DNA of 64,000 nt from Chaetomium olivaceum (GCA_039881045.1 JAYWVB010000029.1:124001-188000), one strand, 5' to 3'. Counted from the stretch's first letter, positions 44,292 through 56,364 are shown. Numbers and translations are program-made. The notes: generated by a model from the letters alone, not told the origin.

Positions 44292-45347
44292 GGTGGAGAG
44301 TCTTACGAGGGAGGTCGCAGCATAGATTGGTGATGCCACACAAAGTTGTAACACACCACCTCCTCCGTATCATAATAAGTACTCGGGTCCAGCACGCGGG
44401 GAAGCACCTTTCCAGCTCAACCAAGCCATGTCATTTTGGCCATATTACCCGTACTAGCGCTCTGTCCCCGACGGAGTTCCCTGGGACCTGAGCGGGTGAA
44501 GAGCGGGTGAGTCTGGGCGGACGAAGCTCTTTCCCGGTCCCCGGGTAATAAGTAAAAAGCCGCTGGGAGGCGAGACAGCAGTGGTTTGTCCCCATTGGGG
44601 CGCATCGTCCGCCCCGTACCGAGATCCGGTGCTTGACGGGCCCGGGATATTCCCCCGCAGTCGCTTAATGGCAGCGTTTCATCCGGATCGTCGGTTTTGG
44701 GGTATTTCCACCCTAACCCATGCGCGCCAATGGGGTATTCAACGAACTTCACGATGCACAGGGAGACACCGAGGTCGAGCCGATTATAAGAGGCATCTCC
44801 CGTGTCGTGTGACGTTGTTCAACGGCGTGGCCGTTCAGGGACGAACAAAAGAGGTAGTAGATCGGGACCAGCTCCGTTCCTCAACTCGTTGCGGAGCGGA
44901 CCCCGAGTCCCGACTCCACGGACCGAGAGAAGCACCGGGGACCGGCCGAAGAATATAAACTTCCGTGACCTCGGCAGTGGCTTGCGGCACTTGGTATTTG
45001 CTGGGAAACCGGGTTCTGGAGCGAAAGGGGAAGTCTACGGTATGACCCCGGACACCGCCACAACGGTTTATTGTAATCTTGAAACCCTAACCATGAGGAC
45101 GACAAGGCATATGGCGTTCCCACAGCCAATATGACGTTGTGGGGAAGGGCTTCGGCCAAGGTGATAGCCGTTCTTGTAGTAACGGTAGTTATTTTGAAAC
45201 CGTTGGGTATAGGTTCATGAGGTTCGGGGTGGGAAGTCAAAGACGATAAAAGGAGGGCAGATCCTTTGCTATTATATCAATAGGATGCGCTAAGACAAGC
45301 AAAACTATCAACACCAAGCCCTCATCATCTTCATCCTTGCCATCATC
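44292..45347. promoter_or_regulatory. Divergent upstream region of GH3 and GH12 genes
   Basis: 1,056 bases between two start codons. Four matches to the CreA/CRE1 carbon-repressor consensus SYGGRG are visible: CCCCGG at 44539 and 45046, CCGGGG at 44935, GTGGGG at 45139. Such hexamers are common by chance, so this is suggestive only. I saw no GGCTAA-type XlnR/Xyr1 site. Confidence 0.35.
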
Positions 45348-46221
45348 ATGCAACTGAGCCTCCTCTTCCTCTCGTCGCTCGTGGCGGCGAGCCCCCTGAC
45401 CGTTGAGAAGCGGCAGCAGGCCACGCTCTGCGAGCAATATGGCTACTGGTCCGGCAACGGCTACGAGGTCAACAACAACAACTGGGGCCGTGATGCGGCC
45501 ACCGGGGGCTCGCAGTGCACCTACGTTGACAACAGCAGCGGTAGCGGCGTCTCGTGGCACGCTACATGGCAGTGGAGCGGCGGCCAGGACAACGTGAAGA
45601 GCTACCCCTACGGTGGCAAGCAGATTGCCAGGGGCCAGAAGATCTCGGCCATCAACAACATGCAAACGTCGGTCTCGTGGTCCTACAGCAACACCAACAT
45701 CCGGGCCAATGTGGCGTACGATGTTTTCACGGCAGCGGACCCCAACCACGTCAACAGCAGCGGCGACTACGAGCTGATGATCTGGTAAGCAAGCCTTCTT
45801 GCCGTCACCAGGTTACCCATGAAGTGGTTGCTGAATAGTTGCTGACTTGCTGTGTCAGGCTCGGGAGATTCGGCAACGTCTACCCCATTGGCTCCTCCAC
45901 GGGTACCGTCAACGTTGCGGGCCGCACCTGGGAGCTTTTTGTTGGCTATAACGGCAGCATGAAGGTGTTCAGCTTTGTTGCGTCGAGCCCCATCAACAGC
46001 TTCAGCGCCAACGTCAAGGAGTTCTTCAACCACCTGCAGAACGCCCAGGGCTACCCGGCTAGCCAGCAGCATTTGATTGGTAAGTCCTTGTACATACCTT
46101 GTGAGATGAACATGTTAAAATGCTAACTTGGTTTGATCTAGTCTTCCAAATGGGTACCGAGCCCTTCACTGGCGGGCAGACCACCTTCACTGTCAACAAC
46201 TTCTCAGCCAACATCTCATAA
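45348..46221 (+). CDS. GH12 endoglucanase/xyloglucanase, secreted
   Basis: Cleaves beta-1,4-glucan or xyloglucan chains internally. Exons 45348-45784, 45859-46079 and 46142-46221 give 245 residues. Signal peptide [15 protein letters not shown], then a dibasic EKR pro-site before [12 protein letters not shown]. Family marks: [34 protein letters not shown], nucleophile Glu in DYELMIWLG (rebuilt by intron 1), and acid/base Glu in [11 protein letters not shown] (rebuilt by intron 2). Length and intron placement fit family members; no carbohydrate-binding module follows. Confidence 0.93.
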
Positions 46222-46446
46222 GAAATTGATGACATTATATCGCGGGTAATTGGAGCTGTCAAACTACAAAGAACCAGAAAAGATTGAGTTGCACTGTCTT
46301 TTCATCTTGAAGCTACCTCTTTATCTGTCGGTTTTCAAGGGGGGTTGGTATTACTGCATTTCTCGATTACATGAGCAAATACAGCAGTGTTTATCAAATC
46401 AAGTTTCATTATGCCACCCCCTCTCTTACTATCATCCATGCTGTCG
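46222..46446. other. Convergent intergenic, nothing recognised
   Basis: Short 3' flank between GH12 and the MATE remnant. Confidence 0.5.
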
Positions 46447-48164
46447 TTACTCCCGAAAAGACCTCCAGCTTTGCCTTTCCAGCGACCAACGTCCACACCC
46501 ACACAGCATCCACGTAAGAACATCTACAAAACTGAAGACCAAACTTCCTCCGTACACAAGGCTGTGGTAAGTCCACGCATTTTCAGCGTCAACACCTTAA
46601 CCTGACAACACAATGGCCCACGGTAGGACATATAGGAGGTTGCTGACAGGCTCTGGTAGAGATACCACTTGGGCCGTGTGGCAAGCAGAATAGTTGACAG
46701 TTGCGTCGATGCGGCGTAGAAGACGTAGCACCAGTCGATGGTGCGCCACATGTAGGCTGTCACCTCTGCAACCTCGTCCGATCTACCAAGATACCTCGCA
46801 AAAGACCTGGCGCCACAGAGGGAGAGGAAAATGGCGAGGGGCACTTCCACGGCCATGGCTAGCCCCAGCGAAATCAAAGCGGGCTTGACGATGCCCAAGA
46901 CGGTGCGCAAGGACGTGTGTCCCGGACTGAGAGTAGCGGTCCCGATGGAGCGGCGCCAGGCTCCCCACTGATGACCGACAAATGCCAGAGCGGTAGCCTC
47001 GAGAGCCTGCACTGGGACCATGACGAGACCCCAGCGGATGGTGTTGAAGACGCTCCAGGCGGTGGCGTAGGTCTGGCCCATGGACACGATGTTGCTGACC
47101 AGCCAGAGGTACAGGGCGTTTCGGATGGCGGATTCGGCCAGCGTGAGCAGCCCCGGACGGAGAATCACCATCACGGCATGTACACTGGGTGCCAATGACG
47201 ACATTCCCATCTCCTGTTGCCTCACCTGCGCATCCTCCTGTCCCAAGGCCTCATCCCTTCTCCGCCACGTCTTCTGCCGACGGTACTCTTTCCAACTGAC
47301 CACCACCAGAAATTACACCAACCCAGCCACGGCGGCGGTCATGTTACACCCCAACTGGATCCCCGCCTGCCACAGCACGGTCGGCGTGTGGGACCCAACA
47401 TGCCACCACGAGATCAGCAGTAAATCCAACACAATATTCACCACCGCCTTCACACTCCCAATGACAAGCGGCACATCCGGCTGATCCAACGCCCTCGTCG
47501 CTGCTGCCACCGCCGTCTCAACCGCCGAGCTCAGCGCCGAAAACGCAGCAATCCGCACATACGCCACACTCACGTCCCTCACTTCTCCCCCGCCACCCTC
47601 ACCGGTCCCAGGCGTGGTGGGCACGAAACCCCTCGCAAAGGCCCCCGCGCCACCCAGAAATGCCAGACTCATCACCGCCCCCAGCACACTTTGAACCAGC
47701 ACCAGCCTATGCGTCAGCTGCAGCCGCTGCGGCAGCGTGCGTGACGCCTTGTCGCCGATGACCGACCACGCCGCGCGGGGCAGCCCTTCGTTGAGCACCT
47801 CGGCGACGACGCCGATGTAGGTGTAGACGTCGGTGGTGGCGACGAGGGAGGGGCCTATGGCGGCGATCCAGAGTTTGGAGAGGGTGGCGACGAGGGCCGG
47901 GAGGATGAAGGCAAGGATGTTGAGGGCGAGGGTGGGCGGGTAGTGGGTGAGGAGTTTGTTGTTGTAGCGGGTTCGTGGGGGTGGGTGGTTTATGTTGGTG
48001 TCGTTGTTGTGGGTATTATCACGATTATTGTTACGGTAGGCGTCATCGTCTTGGGAAAGTTGTTGTTGGGGGGTTGGTTGTTTTTGCCCGTCGGCGATGG
48101 CGTTGTCTTCGTCTTGGTGAACCATGGTGTATCGGTGGCGGAGCAGTTGAGGGATGGAAGACAT
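46447..48164 (-). pseudogene. MATE-type efflux transporter, disrupted
   Basis: The N-terminal half (48164 to 47316) is well kept: [64 protein letters not shown] at 47313-47315 interrupts the same frame, which then continues through [19 protein letters not shown] and [21 protein letters not shown] frame change near 46648 moves the conserved [13 protein letters not shown] into another frame, which holds a second TAA at 46597-46599 before [18 protein letters not shown] and ends at 46447. The first stop could be removed by a 45-base GTGTAA...GGCAG intron in a loop, but the frameshift and second stop have no such escape. Three lesions in a non-essential transporter suggest a real pseudogene, though consensus errors could contribute. 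Confidence 0.7.
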
Positions 48165-48708
48165 GATGAGTTGGTAGTCTCCCGCTGAGCACTGGTTATT
48201 ATTAGGGTGGATGTCGTGTGTGATTATGTGATGGGTCACGTATGACTTGCTTGTTCTGTGCACCAGCTACGCCACGCGCGGGGTCTAAACGCTGCAGTAG
48301 GCCTCGCTACTGTTATGGCTTGTGACCGGGCAATGCAAGCGTCTGTTTTCAGATTGCTCGACCTAACATCTTCTGCTCATTGTCCAACTATCTATTGTCA
48401 TGTAATACCAGTACGGTATGTGTTCGTTTTTCATCATCCCGGACCATGAACCTCATTTCATCACCACGATGTACACAAGTTGTTTCGAACATGGCTACCC
48501 CTGCATACTTCCCATGTGATGGTTGGTTTATCAGGCCGTCAACAAGAATATACACATTGTCAGCCAGTTTTACCTCTGAAAAGAAGTTGTAACCGAGCTT
48601 CTAGCAATTAGCTAACTAACGGAGTCGAATGCAGTTGAGGCATAACTTCGACAGGTTCTTGACCCTACACCAAAGCGTGCGCACCAGCTAGAGGTCCCTC
48701 CAAGATCA
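48165..48708. other. Intergenic, nothing recognised
   Basis: Upstream of the MATE remnant and downstream of the NACHT gene. Confidence 0.5.
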
Positions 48709-51700
48709 TCAGTCTACCGATAATTCATGATCATCCTGGTAGTCCTCTGGCACGGGCACTTCCTTTGCTAATCGTAACAGTTTCTCCACGATCTATCCAG
48801 GTAGAAGAAAAGCGTGGTCAGCATGCTGTCTGGCCTCTGCCCATCCACAGGCTATCACTATCGCCGTCTCCCGATAGGTAAACCAAGAGAATACTAACCT
48901 CAATAAAACCGCAAACGGAGGACCTTCTATCAGCTCCTCCTTCAGGCCGCGACCGGGCTCGGTATCTGTCACAACCAAAAGCCTAACACGGGTCCCCGCA
49001 AAGCCGTGGGTTGCGTGTGCAAACGGCTCAATCCAGCTCAGCATCTGATCATGTGGAGTGTTCCGACGCGGTAAATACATCAGACGCTCGTCGGCAAGAT
49101 ATTCCAGCGCGCTGTATGTTTCTCCCTTCGGCCCATCGCGGAGAATTGCTGCGGCTGACTCGAAGGCGGATCCCACGCGGATGACGGCACCGGACGAGGC
49201 GCAGTGATACGCCCACATCAAGTTGGCGTATTGGATGAACGTTCTGAGGTTGCGGTCCCCCAGTGGTAGTTTCTCTATGGTGGGACAGGATAGACACGCC
49301 CCAATGGCCGATAAATTCCATACGATTTTCGTAACAGCTGCCGGCGGTCTTCTTTTTCATGGTCGTGCTTGTGGGATATTGGCGTGGGAGTGTGGTAGAT
49401 CTGGTGCATCCCCTCCAGGACCCTGACACAGGTAGTTCCAATCCGGAGATGTACCTGGGGTTGATCGTACATATCTTGCTTGTGCTTCTGAATGAACTCG
49501 AGCACCGAAACGTGGCCAAACTCGAGGACATCCCTGGCCTTGTTGTATGTCACGATCCCCTCGCAGGCTGTGAGCACATCGTCGATGCTGGTCTCAAGAA
49601 TCCCTCATTAAACATCATCGATGCCAATAATGACCGCTTGGAGCAGGTCTTCCGCACGGAGGGTGAGTCTCGTGCCAAGGACCCACGAGATGACGAGGCT
49701 TGCGTAGTCTTGGTGTAACTTGCGCCGCTTTTGAATCCGCTCGAATAGGCCATGGTAGATTCCGCTGAGCTCCGAGGGCAGCTCAGCGATGGCTTGGTTG
49801 ATCTCGAGCGGACTTTCGCCGCGGCAAATCCATTCTATTGACATTTGAACGTAGCGAAACCTGCAATAGAGAGAGAGCATTAGTTCAAGTACCATACCCA
49901 GCTAGAGATTTCGCCCAGAAGCGGCAGTACAAACATTCCGCCAGCTCGTCTTTTCAGAGTTTCCTTAATCTTGGGCTTGAGATCTGCTACTCGTGTCTTG
50001 CGTCTTAGAAGCCGGTTCACCTCGAGCTCAATATAAGTTTCGATATCACTTCGTGTTGATTCGGTGTCAACGGGGATCCCCGTCCAAGACCGTAATTGAT
50101 CACGGATTCGGCTCTCTGGCCTGCTTGAGACGAAGATCTTGACCAAACCGCCGGCTTCTTCCAACAGGTAGTGCAGCGCGTCTGTGACGGAAGTCAAGCC
50201 CGTGCCGTCTCTGTCAATCTCGTCCAATGCGTCTATGACTATGGTCGTCTGGCGATGCGCGTTGAGGTTTATGATTTGCAGAATCAAACGGAGCACGGCA
50301 TCTCTTGTCAAAGCCAACGGCTTCCTGCCCCGCTGCCAGTCCCGAAAGATGTCCAACCCGGGCTTGGTCGAGGCAAGCTGCCGTAGGATTTCTTGGAGGA
50401 TGTCAAGGGGGTCGGTGCGGGTTGATTCGGCAGCAGAGCAGTAAAAGTAAGCGAGAGCTCCTCCCGAAGAACCACCGTACCGTTGTTCGAGCTGCTCGAT
50501 GGCAGTTGACGTCAACACTGTCTTGCCTGCCCCCATGTCTCCGTACAACCATAGCGCGCATGAGCATTGGGCATCTGCCCATATTTGGAAGTCGATATGC
50601 TTCAAGAGCCAGGCCCCGGGTTGGTACTTTTGAGAGAAGTCAACTTCTGCCCTGGAGCGAATCTGGGTGTGGATTCGGTGCATGTTGCCATCGGGTAGCC
50701 AACTCAAGACAGCTGCCCGTTCCTGGTCGTCGAGAAAGCTGTACTCGGTTATGGTTAGTTGGGAGAATTAGGGGGTAAAAAAAGGCAAGGACTTTCCTTT
50801 CGAGTTTCTTCATTTGTTTGTCATCATGGTAACTGGGCTTGACCAACGCATCGAGCTTCTTGAGCACGGCTTGGAAATAACTCTGGACACTCTCGTGTTC
50901 TAGGATCGGGAGCTATTTTACAGGTTTGTTAGCAGGGGAGCAAAGATTAAGCTTTGCTAAAAATTGGATAGTCAAATCCGGACTTACCCAGTACTGGACT
51001 TCTAGGTCTTGTGTGATGATGCTCTGTTTCGTTTTAGATAACGTTCGCTCGGCCTTGGGTAATATAGCAGCAGCGCCATGTTCTGTTTCAACACATTAGG
51101 AGGGGCACCAAGCAGTCTTGATACAAGAGTGGAAGCCACAAAGCATACGCAGCCAATTCTGACCCAGATACTCCTTCATGTTGCCCAGGAATCGAAGAAT
51201 GGAGGTGTAAACAGTGGTGACACCCTTCTCAAATCTTTTTAACGCATCGGTCGTGCTTGAGGGGTGTGCAGTGCTGCTGTACTGTAGTTCATAGGTGCTA
51301 TACCTGGCAATGATGTTGACAAGATAGTCACAAGAATCAAGGGTAAACTCGCGGATCTCTTTAGCGTTGATAGCCATCTGCAGTCCGAACGAGAGAACGG
51401 CCCAGCCGAGAGCCCCATACTTAGTCGGGTCAAATGCGAGTCCCGCATCGATCAAGGACTTCATTTTCGTAGTGCCGTCAATGACCCTGTTGAGTCTCTG
51501 GATTGCTCCAAGTGAGTACCTATGCTGACAACTATCAATCTCGAATTAGGGGCGCTTACGGTGGCGTACTGCTTCTCTTCGTCCGCTTTCTTGAGAGTGT
51601 TGGCGGCTCCGAGTATTTTCTGTATCGCCGACGCCATGTCATCTCGCCCACTTTCGGAAGCTCCGTCACTAGTCCCACCTACACCATTACCACCACTGGC

Positions 51701-52000
51701 AACGGCGAAACCGAGGAGGGCCCGTTCGGCATCGTCAAGTTTGAGAAATGCCTCCCGCCAAAGATCTTGGCGGTCCCTGGCCGGGAACAGAAGTGTAACT
51801 TCGGCATCCTTAGTTCCCGGGTTCCCATTTAGTAACGGAGACACATCATCTTGTGTCCTACTTTCGGTTGGCGTAAGAGGGGCGGTTTCCGTCTCCAACG
51901 TTGGGTGTGAAGAGGAGGCTTCACTGGCAGACTCTGGCGTCTCCGCGTGGCCTCGCAGGGTTTTGACCTTTTGCTGAATACGCTTAAAGTATCGTGTCAT
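48709..52000 (-). CDS. NACHT-domain STAND protein
   Basis: Signal-transducing NTPase of the fungal NOD-like type. Many exons; start ATG 52000 (MTRYFKRIQQKVKTLRG). After a Ser/Thr-rich, probably disordered segment comes a helical N-terminal domain (DLWREAFLKLDDAERALL, RLNRVIDGTTKMKSLIDAGL). The NACHT domain has Walker A LYGDMGAGKTVLTSTAI, Walker B TTIVIDALDEIDRDG and VKIFVSSRPESRI. A GTTTGT intron rebuilds GGMFRYVQMSIEW, then a winged-helix region with LEFGHVSVLEFIQ. Stops near 49617 need a short intron with a weak acceptor (54 bases), or mark damage. A last GTATTC intron gives IVEKLLRLAKEVPVPEDYQD and a stop at 48709. No ankyrin, WD or TPR repeats follow, so the sensor end is missing or absent. 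Exon limits after 49900 are approximate. Confidence 0.8.
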
Positions 52001-53743
52001 GGTGTCCTGCAACGTCCGATCTAACGTGGATCACAAATGGTAGAAATGATTCGAGGAGTGTTCGGTTTCAAGAAAGGAAACGTGGTAAAGGCGGGGGGAC
52101 GAAAAATACCACAGTCAATCAGATTCAGCTGAAGGCAACGGGCAGCCGCAGACAACCAGGTCCAATCGCTAGATACACCAATAAACGGAGGATTTTATGA
52201 GATTTGAAGCCACAGTCCGGTTGCGGCTGCTGAGGAACCTATTTACTTTGCGCTTGAGTGCACTCCATGTGCTTTTGTCCAAAGCATTGTCAGCGGTTTG
52301 GCGGTGCCGGTGTGCTCCTAAACTTGTGCTAGTAAATACGGCATTGGAAGTCTTACTGTCAGGTGTCCAGATCAAGCTTGGCCCAGATGGATCCCCCAAC
52401 CTCTCCACCGGATGGCGCGGCACCCGTTCATCCCGCGGGAGACGGCGGGGATCGAGGGTCTGGTGTAGTCACTGGAACCAGTAACTTCCACTGACGACCC
52501 GGCCCAGACCCAAAGTGTGTTTGGGGGCCGCAGTGGCGATCTGTGTGACCGTGGCTGTGGTACTTGATAGGCTCGGAACCTTTTGCCAGCGTTCCTGAAC
52601 TCGGTGGCAGGAGCAGCAACGTTGCTCGCAGGCTCTCCCATTGATCGTGAATCTCTGAGCAACACCCTGGAGCTGTGGAGCGGAGGGCTTCTATGATGAT
52701 CATGTCAAAGGGATAACATGCACCCTATTTTGGTAGATGCTCAACTAAGTGCCCGGGCACGAAGTGTCAAGCGCTGCGTAACTTGCGTTGACCATAACTC
52801 GTGCCACTTTAGCGCTGTGGTGTTTTACTCATCGCAAATTATAACTCAAAAAGGAACTCGGCCTCCCAACTCCATCTGGTCTGGGGGCATTTTGCCATGA
52901 GTGTGGTGTGAACGGGTGACTGGGTTGCGCCTGGGGTTGTTAATCTGGATCGGGTCCTACCGTTGTACCAAGTTCCGGTAGTCAAGTTAGGTGCCGAAAC
53001 TGTGCTGACGTTGACGTTGGGTGCGGTGCTTTCCCCCCTTTAGGGTCTTGCGACACAGTGATGGAATCACTAGAATGGGCCCGCCCATGCCGTGATATGG
53101 GATTCATCACTCGAAGACCAAGACAGGTAGACACTTTAGATCAGGGATGTACATCCCCATATTTCGCCCAGTTTGCAACCTCATCTTTAACCCTTCTTCA
53201 CTGGTTGTAACGAATCCAACGACTCTTGGTCAAATCCCCAGAGATGCTGTGATAATCCAGCTGTTGACTATGTAAGCCAACACAGACGTCGTCGTTCAAT
53301 GTCACCAAAACTTTCAATGTCACCAACCCTTAGGGCGTTTTCATGTTAATGACTTGTCTTGCAGGTACGGTACCCTCAATACCACATACAACTCATTTAA
53401 TTTAATTAAGCCCTCGAACCCAGCAGACGCGTGGACTGGCAGTGAGCGCAAACTGTGTTTCCCCGCACCACATGCCGATTCTTAATTGCTGTTGAATGAG
53501 CAAAGGCCCTCGTGCCCGGTTAGCCGCGAACTTGATATATTGTATTACAGAATCAGGTTGAGTATGTGAGGGATATAAATGTGCTCAGCTCTCCCAATCC
53601 AGCGGAGATTAGAAGTCTCGGGAATCCCATTTCTCTCCAGTTCCTATGGTAGGTACTGGTATTTTATGACTTGGTCTTTGTCCGGCAGGCCAAATCGCTA
53701 GAACAATACCCAACCACACTACTCGCAACGCTCGGCAACGAAG
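52001..53743. other. Intergenic, no supported gene
   Basis: 1.7 kb between the NACHT gene (-) and the AA9 gene (+), probably divergent promoters. Short frames only; two near-identical AATGTCACCAA motifs at 53298-53325. Confidence 0.5.
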
Positions 53744-54815
53744 ATGAAAATATCTCGGGCAGCAATCCTAAGCGCATTGCTTACTCCAGGTGCTTTAGGC
53801 CACAGTGGGTGTGCTCCCATCTAACTACTCGAAGTGGAATAACTGGCCAAATGCTAAAATGTCTTTAGATGTTGAGGGAATGCTTCTGATCAACGGCACC
53901 GAATCGCCTGAGTGGAAATACGTTCTGTAGGTTGCAAGACAGCCTAGTCCGGGTAGCTTCCTCACTGATACCTCACAGAGATGTCGCTTCCTACTTCTAT
54001 TTTGAGCCCGGAACCTACCCCCCGGTGCCCAAAGCTACAAGCTAGAACCCATCGTTGGGACTAGCAACGCAAACATCACCTGCGGCAGGTTGGCGTTCGA
54101 CTCAGCACCCCGGACGGAGACGGCCGACGTGCTGGCTGGGTCCGAGGTCGGCTTCCGGGTGTCGACCGACGGGAGGGGAACCAGAAACCCGGAGAAGGGT
54201 TTATATCCTACCTTTTGGCATCCGGGACCGGCGCAAATTTACCTCTCTCGGGCTCCCAACGACGATCTCCAGAGCTACAGAGGGGATGGTGACTGGTTCA
54301 AGATTGCCTACGCAGGTGCCTTGGATAACCAGCACTGGTCGATTTGGCCGAAAGTGTCCGACGTACGCACACCCCCTCTCTCGTATTGAACTTGTTGGTA
54401 TTTCTTTCTAGAATTTTGCTGACGGAAGTGTTTGGTTTGGGATATAGTTCAACTTCACCATCCCCAAGACCACACCGCCTGGCAAATACCTGATGCGCAT
54501 CGAGAACTTCATGCCCACGGAGGATCCTAGATACATCCAGTTCTACGTCAATTGTGCCTTTGTCAACATCATCGGCCCCGGCGGCGGCACCCCAACAGAG
54601 TTTGCGAGGTTCCCTGGCACATACAAAGACGACGACCCAGGTAAGTAAACAAACTCACCGAGCTTCCCGCCTGCTTAGAAATGACTTTGCTGATGGTCTC
54701 GTCGCCAGGACTGCTTGTGCCCGTGAACCAGGACATAGGGTCCGGAAAAGTGAAGATTGAGGACATGAAGCTGATGGAGTACAAGCCCCCGGGCCCTCCT
54801 GTGTGGATCGGGTGA
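53744..54815 (+). CDS. AA9 lytic polysaccharide monooxygenase (two frame breaks)
   Basis: Copper enzyme that oxidatively cleaves cellulose or hemicellulose. Signal peptide MKISRAAILSALLTPGALG ends just before His1 (GHSG). Exons end at 53926, 54362 and 54640; introns 53927-53978, 54363-54447 and 54641-54708 rebuild LDVASYF, SDFNFTIPKTTPPGKYLMRI and DPGLLVPVNQD. Family marks: NITCGRLAF, VLAGSEVGF, the second copper His in FWHPGPAQIYLSRAP, YRGDGDWFKI, axial Tyr in QFYVNCAFVNIIGPGGG, FARFPGTYKDDDPG. The frame breaks at a GGG run (53807-53809, one base too many) before PSNYSKWNNWPN, and at a C6 run (54018-54023, one base too few) before QSYKLEPIVGTSN. Consensus errors or a young pseudogene. Confidence 0.82.
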
Positions 54816-55314
54816 GTGTTTGCATGTACCTGGTGCCTCGACATACGGTCGACATGCTCGTTGCTGCGAATACTTGTCACTTCGATGGGTTTTAGGTATC
54901 CACTTCTCGTGTCGTGTGAAGTCTTGCTGGCTCGTACCGGCTGCAGAATATTAGATTGTTGGTGTACATGCAACTCGCGAGCTTGATAAGGTGGTTCGTG
55001 GGAAGTGGTCCCGGGAGTGAAACAACGGTTTTGGCCCCCAAAACCGACGAACGAAACAAAGCTCGGAACTTGCCCGGAGATGGTTCGGATACCTTGGGAT
55101 TTGGGGGCCAGACCACGTTATGGGCTCACAATTTCATATTCGCCCAGCCAAGGCTCTGCAGAGCGCGAAGGGCATGCAGGTTGGACCGATTCTGGGCTTG
55201 CAACACACCCATGGCGCCCCGATTTGTGTTTACTTAAAACCACCCCGCCCCCATGCTGCCGGTCACAACTAACCATGCCCAAGACATACCATACCATCTC
55301 CCCTTTTTGCCAGC
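54816..55314. other. Intergenic, SDR upstream region
   Basis: No gene supported. Confidence 0.5.
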
Positions 55315-56364
55315 ATGTTTAGATCTCAGCTCGCCCAATTCTTCCCTCCGAAGCCCGCCTTCACCGAGGCGGATGTCCCTCCCCAGGATGGCAAGGTCTT
55401 CATTGTGACAGGCGGCGCCTCAGGGATTGGTCTGGAGCTGTCCAAGATCCTGTACCAAAAAGGCGGGCGGGTGTACATCGCCGGTCGCTCGGAAGAGGAC
55501 GCCCAACGCGCCATCCAAACCATCCAGGCCGCCGTACCCTCCCCCTCCGCCAGTGCCACCCTCACCTTCCTCTACCTCGATCTCTCCGACCTCACCACCA
55601 TCAAAACCGCCGTTGCCACCTTCAAATCCCAAGAATCCACCCTCCATGTCCTCTTCAATAACGCCGGCGTCTCCCAGCCCCCCGTAGGCAGCCTCTCCAA
55701 GCAGGGCCTCGAACTCCAACTCGCAACCAACTGCCTAGGCCCGTTCCTACTAACCCAGCTCCTCCTCCCCCTCCTCGAAGCCACCGCCGCTGCCGCCACC
55801 ACCCCTACCACCCCAAACACCACCGTCCGCGTAGTCTGGACCGCCAGCCAAATGATCGAGCTCGCCGCCCCGCGCGGGACCGTGCTCCCCTCCTCCGACC
55901 TCCACAACCCCCCCGCCGACGCCACGCGCTGCTACACCAACTCCAAGACAGGCAACTACCTGCTCGCCGCCGAGCTCGCGCGCCAGCAGCAGAAGAAACA
56001 CCCCACCCTTGGCAGTGTGAGTGCGAGTGCGCCGGTGCTCAGCATAGCCACCAACCCCGGCGCGGCGTCGACAGCGCTCTTTCGGCATACGCCGTGGACG
56101 GGCTATTTGGCGTGGCCGTTGCTGTATCCGGCGCGGATGGCGGCGCTGACGCAGGTTTATGCGGGGGTGTCTGGGGAGGTGGCAGTCGCAGCGGCGGCAG
56201 GAGAGCAGAACGGGTTCTGCTATGTGGTGCCGTGGGGGAGGGTGGCGACGGTGGTGAGGCAGGATCTAGTGGACGCGGGGAAGCTGGAGGGCGATGGCAG
56301 TGGGAGTGGGAATGCGAGGGAATTTTTGGAGTTTTGTGAGGAGGTGACGGGGGAGTATCGGTGA
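55315..56364 (+). CDS. Short-chain dehydrogenase/reductase
   Basis: Single exon, 349 residues. Rossmann cofactor motif VFIVTGGASGIGLELSKIL near residue 30; YLDLSDL and NNAGVSQPP (NNAG motif); catalytic CYTNSKTGNYLLAAEL supplies the YxxxK pair; SIATNPGAASTALF closes the cofactor pocket. Arg/Ser at the end of the second strand (YIAGRSEED) suggests NADP preference. The overall form matches the fungal retinol-dehydrogenase-like/bli-4-like group of oxidoreductases. Substrate unknown. The C-terminus (YVVPWGRV) is conserved in this group. Convergent with NOP53, 181 bases apart. Confidence 0.92.
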   Translation: MFRSQLAQFFPPKPAFTEADVPPQDGKVFIVTGGASGIGLELSKILYQKGGRVYIAGRSEEDAQRAIQTIQAAVPSPSASATLTFLYLDLSDLTTIKTAVATFKSQESTLHVLFNNAGVSQPPVGSLSKQGLELQLATNCLGPFLLTQLLLPLLEATAAAATTPTTPNTTVRVVWTASQMIELAAPRGTVLPSSDLHNPPADATRCYTNSKTGNYLLAAELARQQQKKHPTLGSVSASAPVLSIATNPGAASTALFRHTPWTGYLAWPLLYPARMAALTQVYAGVSGEVAVAAAAGEQNGFCYVVPWGRVATVVRQDLVDAGKLEGDGSGSGNAREFLEFCEEVTGEYR

